Positions 28,388 through 37,388 of a stretch of 64,000 nt of DNA are shown piece by piece. Numbering within the stretch: position 1 is the stretch's first letter; every line of letters starts with the position of its first letter. This DNA comes from Actinomycetes bacterium (lineage in GTDB: Bacteria; Actinomycetota; Thermoleophilia; RBG-16-64-13), in assembly GCA_024637035.1 (NCBI GenBank), contig JAGXFW010000016.1, positions 402,485 through 466,484 on the forward strand. The letters run 5' to 3'. A program made the translations under genes and the position numbers. The notes under the pieces are model-generated. The model was not told the DNA's origin and searched no databases. It worked only from the letters and a program-made list of their open reading frames with translations.

Positions 28388-28415
28388 TCCGAGCGCGCGA
28401 CGCTCGTCACGCCTC

Positions 28416-29201
28416 CTACCAGCCGACGTGGTATCCCACGGCGAAGCACACCACGACTACGAGGCCGAACGCCATCTGCGACCAGCCGAGGAACTTGGGA
28501 GTCGACGGGGGGCGCCGCACCGAGAGTATGCTCCAGATGGCGACACCTACCATCGCGACCGGCACGAGCCAGGAGGCCCAACCGGCCGAGGCGGCCACCG
28601 CTAGAACCATGACTCCCGCCCAACTCACCACGTGGAGGGCGGTGGTCGAGTAGGGTCGCCCGCGCATGCGGCGTATCTGCACGCGCACCAGGAGGATCGA
28701 GGAGGCCACGCGCGCCGCCAGCGTGAGCCACGCCCCCAGTGCCACACCCGGCCCCACACCGCCCGCCAGGAGCATCGCCGGCGCGAGCGCCGCCAGCGCC
28801 AACGGTCCCAAGATCTCAGGCAGGAGCTCCCGATGACGGTTCTGAAAGTCGTACCATTGCTGCGTGGCGGCGAACGGCAGCGCCGCGGCCAACGGGATCC
28901 AGAACGGTCCGGCGGCCGTGAACGCGGTCACCGCGATCCCTGCCGCCACCAACACGCCGACCACCACGAGGACGCGGATGGCCATCGCAGTGCGGGGGAG
29001 TCTGCGGCCGGCCTTCCGATCCGCGGACAGCAACCGCACAGGGCGCCGCGCGAGGAACACACTCATGCCCACCACCGCGAGCGCTGCGGCGGGCAGGCCG
29101 GGGGCCACCAAGAGCCCCAGGATGAGGGGCTCCGCCGTGAATCCCCACCCCCCGTGTTCGGTGGGCACCACGACTTCTCGCAGCGTCTTATCAGCGGCCA
29201 C
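28416..29201 (-). CDS. YwiC-like integral membrane protein
   Basis: 261 residues from a GTG at 29201, with AGGAGG five bases upstream; a longer frame to 29306 is possible but has no such site. It has about eight hydrophobic helices and the family opening VVPTEHGGWGF (residues 10-20), with charged residues in loops at QQWYDFQNRHRELLPE. The family has no established function; the early conserved EHGGW motif suggests a prenyl- or lipid-type chemistry, but that is speculation. Convergent with the VWA gene. Stop codon TAG. Confidence 0.8.
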   Translation of the reverse strand: MAADKTLREVVVPTEHGGWGFTAEPLILGLLVAPGLPAAALAVVGMSVFLARRPVRLLSADRKAGRRLPRTAMAIRVLVVVGVLVAAGIAVTAFTAAGPFWIPLAAALPFAATQQWYDFQNRHRELLPEILGPLALAALAPAMLLAGGVGPGVALGAWLTLAARVASSILLVRVQIRRMRGRPYSTTALHVVSWAGVMVLAVAASAGWASWLVPVAMVGVAIWSILSVRRPPSTPKFLGWSQMAFGLVVVVCFAVGYHVGW

Positions 29202-29374
29202 ATACCCTCCTTCGCCCTGTATCAGGAGGAAGGGTAGCAGGTCGGGTTCACCAACATCCGCGAACATGAAAAAGCAAGTGCCGAGTCGCGGAGCATCCGT
29301 GGGCACCGTGCGTGCGTACCGGCGACCGGCGATCGCGCCTGCCGTCGCCCGCGTATCGTGGGAGCCTCAGCTGC

Positions 29375-30778
29375 TCAGTCCCCCTCGAGCTTCCTGCGGA
29401 GGATCTCCACCGATGCGATCTCGATGCCCAGCAGCCTCGCGATGCGCGCTTTCGCCGCCAGACCTCGGGCGGCCCCCGGCATCGCCGTCACCACGCCGAT
29501 ATCGAGATCCTCACGCACTTCGCGCATCAACACCTCGTCGGAGAGGTCGGCGACACCGACTCCGAGCTTCTCTGCCACGAACGCCTTCGCCTCTGGGATC
29601 CGCATCTTGCGATGGAGTTGCATCCGAGCGACCAGGTCTCCGGCCGTGCGGATGCCCCCCATCCCGGAGGCGAGCACGTGCGCCATGGGCATCCCGACGG
29701 GATCGCCCACGCCCACCTATAAGCCGTCCACCCGCCCGATCTCCACCATGGCCGCGCTGGCGCGGGTCACGGCGTCCACCGGGGGAGTCTCGCACATGGG
29801 CACGCCGCCCACGCCCATGCCTACATTCGCATGGATCGGAATGGTGGCGACTTCGGAGCAGGCCTTCACGAACGTTACGGCCCGCGCGACGTTCCAGGCT
29901 GTCGACATGCGGGTGTTGGTGTTGACCACGGGGCCGAAGACGGAAGCGCCGGCCTGTTCCACCAGCTTGACCTGTTTGTGCGGGTAGAGACCCGCCAGGC
30001 GCTCCCCCCTGTAGGAGACCTCGCCGTGCATGCCGAGCACGAACTCCGCGGCCATGCCCACCTGGATCGACAGGTGCGTGTTCGCCGAGAGTTCCTCGAT
30101 CGCCAGGAGAGTAGCCAGAAATTCAGCGTCGCCGGCGGAGGCGGTGGTGTCGAAATCGAGGCCGTCGGCGCCGGCCTCCGCCATCTTCCTGCCCACGTAG
30201 ACCATGTCGCGTGTGCAGGCCCCGGCCGCCTCCATCTGGGCTACGCGGGCCTCGTCGATCTTGCCCAGCGGCATCAGGTCGGAGGGGTTGCCGAACGGGC
30301 CGTCGGGCCGCGCGTAGGTAGCCAGATTGGGCATGGCCCCGTAGAAGACGGGGATGATCGTGGCGAGGAGAACACTCTCCATGCACTGCTGCTCGTTGGC
30401 CACCACCGGCTTCACCGGCTTGAAGGAGTAGTCGGCGTGGCCGAGTTCGATCGTGTCGAAGCCGAAAGCGCGTTCGAAGAGGCGGATCGCCTGCTCGCGC
30501 GAAACGGGCACTCCAACGCCGCTGTCGCCCTGTTCCGTGTACAGCGACCCCGCCACGCCGTCGTCGCTGAGCACGACCTCCCGACCGGCCTCCACTCCCA
30601 CGATACGCCCGGGATACGCGAAGAGGTCGAAGAGATGGTCGCGCTCTTGTTCGGTGATGGTGGGGATACCCCCACGGTCGGCGGCGTCTTCGGTGCCGGC
30701 TAGGATGTCGGCGCGGAGTCCTTCGGAAGACACGTGCTCGACCCGTCCGTCGCCCATGCGCATGCGGTGTGTGGCCAT
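29375..30778 (-). CDS. mtbB: Dimethylamine methyltransferase MtbB, copy 1, pyrrolysine protein (in-frame UAG at 29717-29719)
   Basis: 467 residues if UAG is read as Pyl (residue 354; in the Methanosarcina enzymes Pyl is near 356). The two halves match MtbB on each side: before the UAG the frame ends GRVDGL, after it continues [13 protein letters not shown]. The enzyme transfers a methyl group from dimethylamine to its corrinoid protein. The Leu before Pyl uses the rare codon TTA. The ATG shares one base with the mttB stop and has AAGGAG upstream. True stop TGA. No corrinoid protein gene lies in this operon, so it must use one encoded elsewhere. Confidence 0.93.
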
Positions 30779-32259
30779 CAGCGTTCTCCTTGAGTCGGGG
30801 CCGGGCGGCCCAAATGTCGCGCGATGACCGCTTCCGCTTCGGGCGGCAGCGGCGGCACCGTGTGCTCGGCGAGGATCTCACGGGCCAACCTCAGGGCACG
30901 CGCATGAGCGTCCTCGCCGCCGCGCTGCTGCCAAGCCCCTCGCATCCGCCGGTCGATCACCCGCACCCGCGACTGCTCGCGGGCCGCTGACTCCCGGGTC
31001 TGCTTCTCGCGCAGGAAGTTGCCGTCGAACCCCACCCTTTGGATGGAGTCGAGACTGATAGAGGATGCGTCGCAGCGGATGCCTTCCAGCACCCTGCGGT
31101 TCATTCGAGCAATCTCGTCATCAAGCACCATCTGGCCGAAATCGAAGGTCAGGCCCAGTTCGAGCATACCCATGCCATAGATCAGGTTGGCCCCTGCCAA
31201 CGCTGGTAACAGACTGGTGAGGGTCTTCTCGTGGCCCGCCTGCGCGTCGGGCAGCTTGCTGTCCGCCTAACCACCCGCGACCCAACACGGTAGATAGTAG
31301 AAGTCGCTCATCTCGGCTACCGCGGCAGAGATCAGGGCCAGTTCGGGAGCGCCGACGGGCGCGGTGGCATGGCGCAGATCGAAGGTGGTCGTGCTGCTGC
31401 CATAGATGACCGGGGCCCCGCGGCAGGCAAGTTGAGCGAGCGTGAGCGCCGAGAGCACCTCCGCGTTGTGCGTGACCATGGTGCCTGCCAGGGTGATGGG
31501 GCTGGTCGCTCCAGCCATGGCCATGGAGATCACGTTCGACGCGATCCCGTGCCGGGCGCACCGCATCATGATCTCCGGCGTGGGCGAGTAGAGGGCCAAG
31601 GGGCTCGTGGGACACGTGTCGACAGAGAAGATAGGACGCTCGCGCAGCGCCTCGGCTCCCCCGACGACCGCCGCGGCGATCTCCACCAGGGTGTCGAGTT
31701 GCTCGCCCGTCTCGACGCCCGCGTGTACGTGCTTCGTGGTGTTGCGCAACGCCGCGACGAAGCTCTCCAGATATGCGTCCTCCGGGGGCACGTCGGTGGG
31801 TGTCACCGCCATCTCGAAGGTCTCGCACATCTCGAGGGCGTCGCAGAGTCGGGCGATCTGGGCGAGATCGTCCAGAGTGGAGTCGCGGTGGTCGCCGGTC
31901 TCCAAGTCGTAGACCTTGGTGCCCTCGCCGAAGTTCGTATATCCGACCGAGTGGCCGCCCATGACGTAGTCGTGCGCCCCGTCTCGAGAGGCCAACAGGA
32001 TCGTGCCGGGAGCCGACTCCAGTGCTTCTTCCACCACGCGACGAGGGAAGCGGACGGTCTGCGTGGCCGTGTCCACGGCGCACCCGGCGGAGTCGAGCAT
32101 GTCCAGCGCCTCATCGACCGGCACCTTCACCCCCACGGTCTCCAGCACTTGCAGCGTGGCCTCGTGGATCGCCTCCCGACCCGTAGTGCCAAGGACATCG
32201 AAGCTTATCCGCGATACCCCCGCCCGCTCCTCGCCTCTGGGCTTGTCCCTCCACCCCAT
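30778..32259 (-). CDS. mttB: Trimethylamine methyltransferase MttB, copy 1, pyrrolysine protein (in-frame UAG at 31267-31269)
   Basis: 493 residues with Pyl at residue 331 (334 in Methanosarcina MttB). Before the UAG the frame reads PCWVAGG and after it ADSKLPDAQAGHEK, both typical of MttB around Pyl. It transfers a methyl group from trimethylamine to a corrinoid protein. I chose the ATG at 32259, four bases after the lrp stop, since the longer frame only shadows lrp. A 40-nt segment at 31181-31220 is almost identical to the same place in the second mttB, using codons unusual for this genome. Stop TGA. Confidence 0.93.
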
Positions 32260-32263
32260 CGCG

Positions 32264-32773
32264 TCACACCCTTCCTTCCAACGCGGGATCCTCGGGTATC
32301 TCCCACATATAGCTGAACTTCTCATTCCCCAGGATGGTGAAGACCTCGACCGAGATGACGCTCCCGCCCGGGGCCAGCGGCCCGCTGAGGAAGTCAAGCA
32401 GTTCCTCGCTACCGCGGAACACTCCTTCCACCAGCAGGTTGTACCGGCCGGTGCAGTACCCCACCCAACACACTCTGCTGAGCGCGGCGAACGTGCGGCC
32501 CACTTCGCGCAGGTCTCCGGCGACGACATTCACGCCGATCATGACGTTGATCGCGTACCCCGTCGCGGCCGGGTCGAGCAGACCGACGATCTGCACCACC
32601 CCACTCTCCATCATCTTCTCGATCCGCTTGCGTACCGTGGGCACGGACACTCCGGAGACTCGAGCGATCTCCGCGTTCGGCACGCGGCCGTCGCCCTGGA
32701 GCAGGGCCAGTATCTTCCGGTCCAGCGAGTCAAGCCGCTCCGGTCGCGGCTCGCCCTTCTTGTGGTCGTCCAT
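32264..32773 (-). CDS. Lrp/AsnC-family transcriptional regulator
   Basis: 169 residues from the ATG at 32773. N-terminal winged helix (LDRKILALLQGDGRVPNAEIARVSG, helix-turn-helix at NAEIARVSGVSVPTVRKRI) and a C-terminal RAM/ligand-binding domain. It is the first gene of the lrp-mttB-mtbB operon, so it probably controls this operon in response to a small ligand such as an amino acid or amine. Two ACTTATCG repeats lie just upstream. An ATG eight codons earlier is possible. Confidence 0.88.
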   Translation of the reverse strand: MDDHKKGEPRPERLDSLDRKILALLQGDGRVPNAEIARVSGVSVPTVRKRIEKMMESGVVQIVGLLDPAATGYAINVMIGVNVVAGDLREVGRTFAALSRVCWVGYCTGRYNLLVEGVFRGSEELLDFLSGPLAPGGSVISVEVFTILGNEKFSYMWEIPEDPALEGRV

Positions 32774-32808
32774 CGCACCCCCGATCAGTTGAGGCATGGC
32801 TTCGCCAG

Positions 32809-32853
32809 CGTATACTTATCGATTCTACACGTCAATACCGTCATGACTTATCG
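32809..32853 (-). promoter_or_regulatory. Promoter and direct repeats upstream of lrp-mttB-mtbB
   Basis: On the minus strand TTGACG (32830-32835) and TATACG (32809-32814) could be -35 and -10 boxes, with a short 15-base spacer. ACTTATCG occurs twice in the same orientation (32814-32821 and 32846-32853), 32 bases apart or about three helical turns, overlapping and flanking the promoter. This is a plausible site for the Lrp-type regulator. Confidence 0.4.
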
Positions 32854-33071
32854 TTTCGGTAACTCATATCGACAAAGTACGCATGAAGCGCGCCGTGGCA
32901 ACACAGCGTCGCGGCAGACTGCAGGGAAGAAACAGGCCGGGCTTCCGCTACCTCAGCGCGCTGCGCCGGGCGGTGTGAGTTCCCTCACCTCGTTCTCATC
33001 GTGACCTAATGTCCGCGGCCGATACTGGGTGTAGCATCCGTCACATGGTGATTGGACGAGGAGGTGGACCG

Positions 33072-33332
33072 ATGAACAAGACCCCTTCGGTATCGCTGGG
33101 CTCAACAGAGGTGATCACCCTGAGTGCCTTGCTTCGAGAGATCCTCGCTGAGGAAGGCGGGGCCTATGCCTCCGTCTTCGCGGGCCCTGAGTTCAGGTCG
33201 TACGACGGCCCGTACGACGGCCGCGTCGCGGCAGGGTCACCATCGCGGCAGAGAAGCCGGGTTCATGCGGGCCTAGCGTGCGCCAACAACCGGGAGCCCG
33301 GACAGAAGTCCCCACGACCCGCCCTTCGCTGA
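33072..33332 (+). CDS. Small hypothetical protein, doubtful
   Basis: 86 codons from an ATG with a good GAGGAGGTGG ribosome binding site seven bases upstream. The first 35 residues (MNKTPSVSLGSTEVITLS, then a leucine helix) look coding, but the last third is Arg/Ser/Pro-rich and overlaps the end of the convergent flavoprotein gene by 60 bases. It may be a remnant of a longer gene. No family recognised. Confidence 0.3.
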   Translation: MNKTPSVSLGSTEVITLSALLREILAEEGGAYASVFAGPEFRSYDGPYDGRVAAGSPSRQRSRVHAGLACANNREPGQKSPRPALR

Positions 33333-34526
33333 GCCGGGCCTCACGCCTGACTGGATCGCCTGGCGCAAGCGCCCTGCGCCCGGCTGCGATCCGAACATGA
33401 CCGCTCCCACCAGCCGCCCTTCCTGCAGCCAGAGCGTGCGTGCGCGGCCCGAGACGGGGTCCCCGATCACCGTCCGCACCACGCCCCCGCCCAGGTAGCC
33501 CAGGGCTTCTGGACTCGTACAGCCCATGAACGAGATCCGTCGGTCGAACACGGGCAGCACGTTGAACGGGATCTCACCCGAGAGCAGTCCATCGCCGCCC
33601 GCCATGTTGGTTCCGGCCACCGCGCCCTGAGCACACGCGCTCGGCCAGGTGGCGAGGGCCTCGACGTGCCCGGTGACGCCGTGACGCGAAAATGCCGCGT
33701 CGCCGGCCGCGAAGACTCCGGGGATACCCGTGCGCATGCCCTCATCGACGACCAAGCCCCGGTCAGTTCGGGCGGCGACGGGCGAGGACCAGGCCGTGTT
33801 CGGGGCGGCTCCCTTGGCGGCTACGCACACATCGGCCGGCACGGCATCACCCTGGCCAGTTGTCAGGTAGCGCCGCGCCCCCACCTGCTCCATGGCCGGC
33901 TTGTCGCGACCAAGAAGGAATCGGATCCCCGACTCCTCGAGCCACCGCTGCACGACTGCCGCTTCCTCAGCCCCGACGTTCCGGCTGAGGATGTGATCCG
34001 ACCGAGCAAGTATGGTCACCTGCTTCCCGGTTCTTCGGGCCGCCATGGCGATCTCGAGGCCGGCAAGACCGGCACCGAGAACCGCCACGCTTCGAGCCTC
34101 CTCCAGACGCCTTTGGAGGATCCGAGCATCGGCCAAGGTGCGCAGAGTCAGGGGTCCGTCGGCCGCGGTCGCCCCGGGCACCTCCTCGCCTCGGGCTGAG
34201 GCGCCGGTCGCAATGAGAAGAGATGAGTACTCGAGCGATCCTCCCGGCTCGACCAGGACAGTTCGCCGCTCGAAGTCGACGCCGACCGCGCGAGTGCCCG
34301 GCACAAGAGCCACGCGGTGGGCATCATAGAACCGCGTGTCGGCCAGGACGAGGCCCTTCTCGGCAACCGCACCGGACAACAGATACGGGAGCAGGGCGGG
34401 CGAGTACGCCGGGCACGACTCGGCCGTCACCACGACGATGCGGCACTCCGCGTCACGGCGGCGGATAGCTCGCACCGCAGCCAGCCCGGCACCCCCGGCG
34501 CCCACGATCACGTGGGTCTTGCTCAA
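33273..34526 (-). CDS. FAD-dependent pyridine nucleotide-disulfide oxidoreductase
   Basis: 417 residues from a TTG at 34526 (MSKTHVIVGAGGAGLAAV). No other start follows the AOR gene end without losing the FAD fold. Two Rossmann motifs are visible: GAGGAGLAA for FAD and GAGLAGLEIA for NAD(P)H. It also has GVFAAGDAAF near the end, which positions FAD. No redox-active CX2-4C pair is seen, so it resembles rubredoxin/ferredoxin reductases and NirB-type domains. As last gene of the AOR operon it probably exchanges electrons between NAD(P)H and the ferredoxins. Stop codon TAG. Confidence 0.82.
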   Translation of the reverse strand: MSKTHVIVGAGGAGLAAVRAIRRRDAECRIVVVTAESCPAYSPALLPYLLSGAVAEKGLVLADTRFYDAHRVALVPGTRAVGVDFERRTVLVEPGGSLEYSSLLIATGASARGEEVPGATAADGPLTLRTLADARILQRRLEEARSVAVLGAGLAGLEIAMAARRTGKQVTILARSDHILSRNVGAEEAAVVQRWLEESGIRFLLGRDKPAMEQVGARRYLTTGQGDAVPADVCVAAKGAAPNTAWSSPVAARTDRGLVVDEGMRTGIPGVFAAGDAAFSRHGVTGHVEALATWPSACAQGAVAGTNMAGGDGLLSGEIPFNVLPVFDRRISFMGCTSPEALGYLGGGVVRTVIGDPVSGRARTLWLQEGRLVGAVMFGSQPGAGRLRQAIQSGVRPGSAKGGSWGLLSGLPVVGAR

Positions 34527-34566
34527 GTCAGCGTGCCGGTCGGTGCGTATCCGACAGGAGTGGGCG

Positions 34567-36420
34567 TCACCGCGGCGCCCCCTCGAGGTCGAGCGCGGCC
34601 AGCTTGGCCTCCGTGGGGCGACCGTCCGCGTTCCAGCCGCGAGCCTCGTAGTACTCGGGCATGAGGATGTCGAGGCGCGGGAGATTGCCTTTGCTCGCCC
34701 CGGTGGTGAAGGGAGTCTCGAGCATGCGCTTCGGGAGCGTGTCGTCGGCGGCGGTGAGCCCCGCCCCCAAGTTGAACAGTCGTTCCTGATTGAAGATGCG
34801 CTCACCAGCCGCCAGGAAGCCCGCCTCACCCCCGAACGACAGCCCGGTGGCCGTCTCCATCAGGTCGATCAGTACCCGCACGTCGGGCATGCCGATGACG
34901 ATGAAGTTGCAGATGCCCGAAGAATCGATCATGCAGTAGAAGTCCTGGATCTTCTTCGCCACCTCAGCCTTTCCCTCAACAGCGAAGCGGTCGAGGTTCT
35001 CGCCGGTCTCGACGATACCGAGCAGGGAGATGCCGAAGAACTCAACGCAGTGCACCTCTTGCCGGATGTGGCAGGCGCCCCGATTGGACGTGGCATAGCC
35101 GAGGGCGAAGCCTTGTCCGCCTCTCGGGTCGTAGTTCGGGAACTCCTGCTTCTTGACCGTCATGCTGAACTCGGGATGGCCGTACCGCTCGGCTAGGCGA
35201 TAGGAACCCTCGGCCAGGGCATCACCGAAGCCCTCCCGCCGGGCTATCTTCTCGAGCAGTCCCACTACCGCGGCACCGTCGCCGAAACCGAGGGCACCGG
35301 CGCTGTCTGCCTCGGGGATGAACCCGCGCTCGCTCAGTTCCATGGCGCAGGCGATGGTCACTCCGGCCGAGATGGTGTCGAGGCCCATCTCGTTACACAC
35401 GTAGTTGCTCTTCATGATCGCTTCGACGTCGTCCACACCGCACACGGCCCCGAGGGACCCCAGGGTCTCGTACTCGGGACCTTCGCCGCGCCCTTTGAAA
35501 GGCCCGCTCTTCACCTGGGTCACGCGCCCACAGGCCAACGGACATCCGAAACAGGCCTTGGTCTTGCCGAGACCCTTGAGATTGTATCGGGAGACGGCCG
35601 TCCCCCCGATCGCCGCCGCTCCTTCGAACGTGCCCTCCTGGAAGTTGCGCGTGGGCAGGAGACCCACCTCGTCGGCGAACTCGACTACGTCGGACGTGCC
35701 GTACTGTCCGATGGTGATCGACATGTAGGGGTCTTTGAACTCGTCGCGGGCGGCCCTCACCGCCGCCTGGAAGCCCGCCGGATCGGCCACTCGCACCCCG
35801 CCGCTGCCGCGCACCGCGATCGCCTTCAGTCGCTTGGAGCCCATGACGGCCCCCACTCCCGAGCGCCCGGCCGCCCGGCCGCCGTCGTTCATGACGGCCG
35901 CGAAGCGCACCAGGTTCTCGCCGGCCGGCCCTATGCAGGCCACTTTGGCCTCCTCGTCGGTCGCGGCCAGGAGCAGCGCGGTGGTGTCACTCACCGCTCG
36001 ACCCCAGAGGTCGCCCGCGTCTCTGATCTCCACTCGGTCGTCGTCGATCCACAGATAGACCGGTCGGAGCGAGGCGTTCTCGACGATGATCGCGTCGTAG
36101 CCGGCGAACTTGAGTTCCGCGCCGAAGTAGCCGCCCGAGTTGGAGTTGGCGATCGCGCCGGTGAGCGGCGATTTGGTGACCAAGGTGTATCGGCTCGAGG
36201 CCGGTGCCGACGTGGCCGTCAACGGGCCAATCGCGAACACCAGCTTGTTCTGGGGGCCCAGCGGGTCCACCGTCGGGTCGACCTCACTGGAGAGATAGTG
36301 GATGCCCAATCCGCGCCCGCCGATGGCTCTCGCGAGCACGGCCGAGTCGATTGCCTCGGTCGCGGCGGTACCGGTCGCCAGGTCCACGCGCAGGAGTCGT
36401 CCGATCCAGCCGGCCATCAT
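34567..36420 (-). CDS. Tungsten-type aldehyde:ferredoxin oxidoreductase, copy 1
   Basis: 617 residues from the ATG at 36420, which overlaps the ferredoxin stop (TGATG). N-terminal domain with GGRGLGIHYL and GPLTATSAPASSRYT binds the tungstopterin. The 4Fe-4S ligands are CFGCPLAC (CX2CX3C) and a later Cys in SSGICNF. Cytoplasmic enzyme that oxidises aldehydes to acids, or reduces acids, with ferredoxin. Family length is about 600 residues. The substrate cannot be read from the sequence. Confidence 0.92.
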   Translation of the reverse strand: MMAGWIGRLLRVDLATGTAATEAIDSAVLARAIGGRGLGIHYLSSEVDPTVDPLGPQNKLVFAIGPLTATSAPASSRYTLVTKSPLTGAIANSNSGGYFGAELKFAGYDAIIVENASLRPVYLWIDDDRVEIRDAGDLWGRAVSDTTALLLAATDEEAKVACIGPAGENLVRFAAVMNDGGRAAGRSGVGAVMGSKRLKAIAVRGSGGVRVADPAGFQAAVRAARDEFKDPYMSITIGQYGTSDVVEFADEVGLLPTRNFQEGTFEGAAAIGGTAVSRYNLKGLGKTKACFGCPLACGRVTQVKSGPFKGRGEGPEYETLGSLGAVCGVDDVEAIMKSNYVCNEMGLDTISAGVTIACAMELSERGFIPEADSAGALGFGDGAAVVGLLEKIARREGFGDALAEGSYRLAERYGHPEFSMTVKKQEFPNYDPRGGQGFALGYATSNRGACHIRQEVHCVEFFGISLLGIVETGENLDRFAVEGKAEVAKKIQDFYCMIDSSGICNFIVIGMPDVRVLIDLMETATGLSFGGEAGFLAAGERIFNQERLFNLGAGLTAADDTLPKRMLETPFTTGASKGNLPRLDILMPEYYEARGWNADGRPTEAKLAALDLEGAPR

Positions 36421-36896
36421 CAGTCCCTCCCGTCGAGACGCATCTTGTCTGCCATGGCCTTGCGCTTGGCCCGAGGCGAAGAGTCGACGGCCGCGAAGGA
36501 GAGGGCCTTCGTCGCGCACGCCTCGACGCAGGCAGGCCGGCCGCCGCACAGATCACACTTCCGCACGCTCCCTCCACCGTCGTCCTCCACCGCGCCGAAG
36601 GGACATGCGAGCGTACACATGTGGCAACCAACGCAGCGATCTCGGTTGAGGGCGACCACGTAGCTGCCCTCGATCTCGCTGGCATGCATTGCCCCGGATG
36701 GGCAGACGGCGGCGCAGGCCGGCTCGGCGCACTGCAGGCACACCTGTGGCAGGAAGAAGGCGTCCTCTGTGAAGATGCTCACCCGCACCGCCGACTTGCG
36801 CGGGTTGAACTCCTCGTAGTGGGCGAACGAGCAAGCCGTCTCACAGGAGCGGCAGCCCGTGCACCTATCGACGTCGATCACCAGCTGGTTCCCCAT
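36420..36896 (-). CDS. Four-cluster ferredoxin subunit, partner of AOR copy 1
   Basis: 158 residues from the ATG at 36896, with GGAGGAGG upstream. Four cysteine sets of the DmsB/HycB polyferredoxin type: CTGCRSCETAC, CLQCAEPACAAVC, CVGCHMCTLAC and CDLCGGRPACVEAC. It should hold four 4Fe-4S clusters and carry electrons from the AOR catalytic subunit to a membrane or soluble acceptor. Coupled to AOR 1 by a stop-start overlap. Confidence 0.92.
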   Translation of the reverse strand: MGNQLVIDVDRCTGCRSCETACSFAHYEEFNPRKSAVRVSIFTEDAFFLPQVCLQCAEPACAAVCPSGAMHASEIEGSYVVALNRDRCVGCHMCTLACPFGAVEDDGGGSVRKCDLCGGRPACVEACATKALSFAAVDSSPRAKRKAMADKMRLDGRD

Positions 36897-36949
36897 CGTG
36901 GACCTCCTCCTTGCGATCACGTGCGGGCCCAACGCTCCCGAGCCCCTGC

Positions 36950-37066
36950 CGTCGTCCCAGCCCGGTCCCTGTCCCGGTCCCTGGCCCCGTCTCTGTCGCT
37001 GTCCCTGTCTCTGTCCCTGTCCTTGTCCCCGTCCCCGTCCTCATCTCTGTCGCTGTCTCTGTCTGC
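36950..37066. repeat. Degenerate hexanucleotide repeat
   Basis: About 110 bases made of variants of CTGTCC/GTCCCT (read on the minus strand as GGGACA-type units), between the MoaD-like gene and the ferredoxin ribosome binding site. No coding frame of interest. It is either a slippage-expanded spacer in the operon or a G-rich mRNA stretch that could modulate translation of the next gene. Confidence 0.75.
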
Positions 37067-37067
37067 G

Positions 37068-37388
37068 CTATCCACCCGAAAGCGGCATGAAGAGGCGGAT
37101 CTGATCGCCCTCTCCCACCAGGTCGGTAGGCCGAGACGTGTTGCCGTTAACAGTCACCAGCACCCTCATGCGATCCGGCAGTCCGCACACGTCGGCGACC
37201 ACCCCCGCCACGGTGGTTCCGGCCGGCACGCTCACCGGTACCGCCAGCCCGGTCGCTATGCGCGGGCGGAACTGCTCGAGCCCCAGGTGCAGGCGCACGG
37301 TCACGGCGACCCCAGGAGCGGTGCGCTCGGCGGACGGTTCACGCTCTCCGCTTGCAGCGCGCGGCTCACGCTCTCCGCCTACTTCCAT
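37068..37388 (-). CDS. MoaD/ThiS-like sulfur-carrier protein
   Basis: 106 residues from the ATG at 37388, overlapping the end of the preceding ferredoxin gene by ten bases. The first 25 residues are charged and not conserved. The core has the ubiquitin-like pattern VTVRLHLGLEQF..., and it ends in LSGG, the Gly-Gly tail that is thiocarboxylated to donate sulfur for pterin dithiolene synthesis. Being inside the AOR operon suggests a role in making the tungsten cofactor for these enzymes. Its stop is UAG, directly after the Gly-Gly. Confidence 0.78.
   Translation of the reverse strand: MEVGGEREPRAASGEREPSAERTAPGVAVTVRLHLGLEQFRPRIATGLAVPVSVPAGTTVAGVVADVCGLPDRMRVLVTVNGNTSRPTDLVGEGDQIRLFMPLSGG

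Noticed and set aside
36950..37066. CRISPR array
   Set aside because: The repeat units are only six bases, with no spacers and no cas genes nearby.
37379..37381. Pyl at the UAG ending the NrfD-partner ferredoxin
   Set aside because: All four cluster motifs are complete before it, and the readthrough of about 20 codons has no family similarity.
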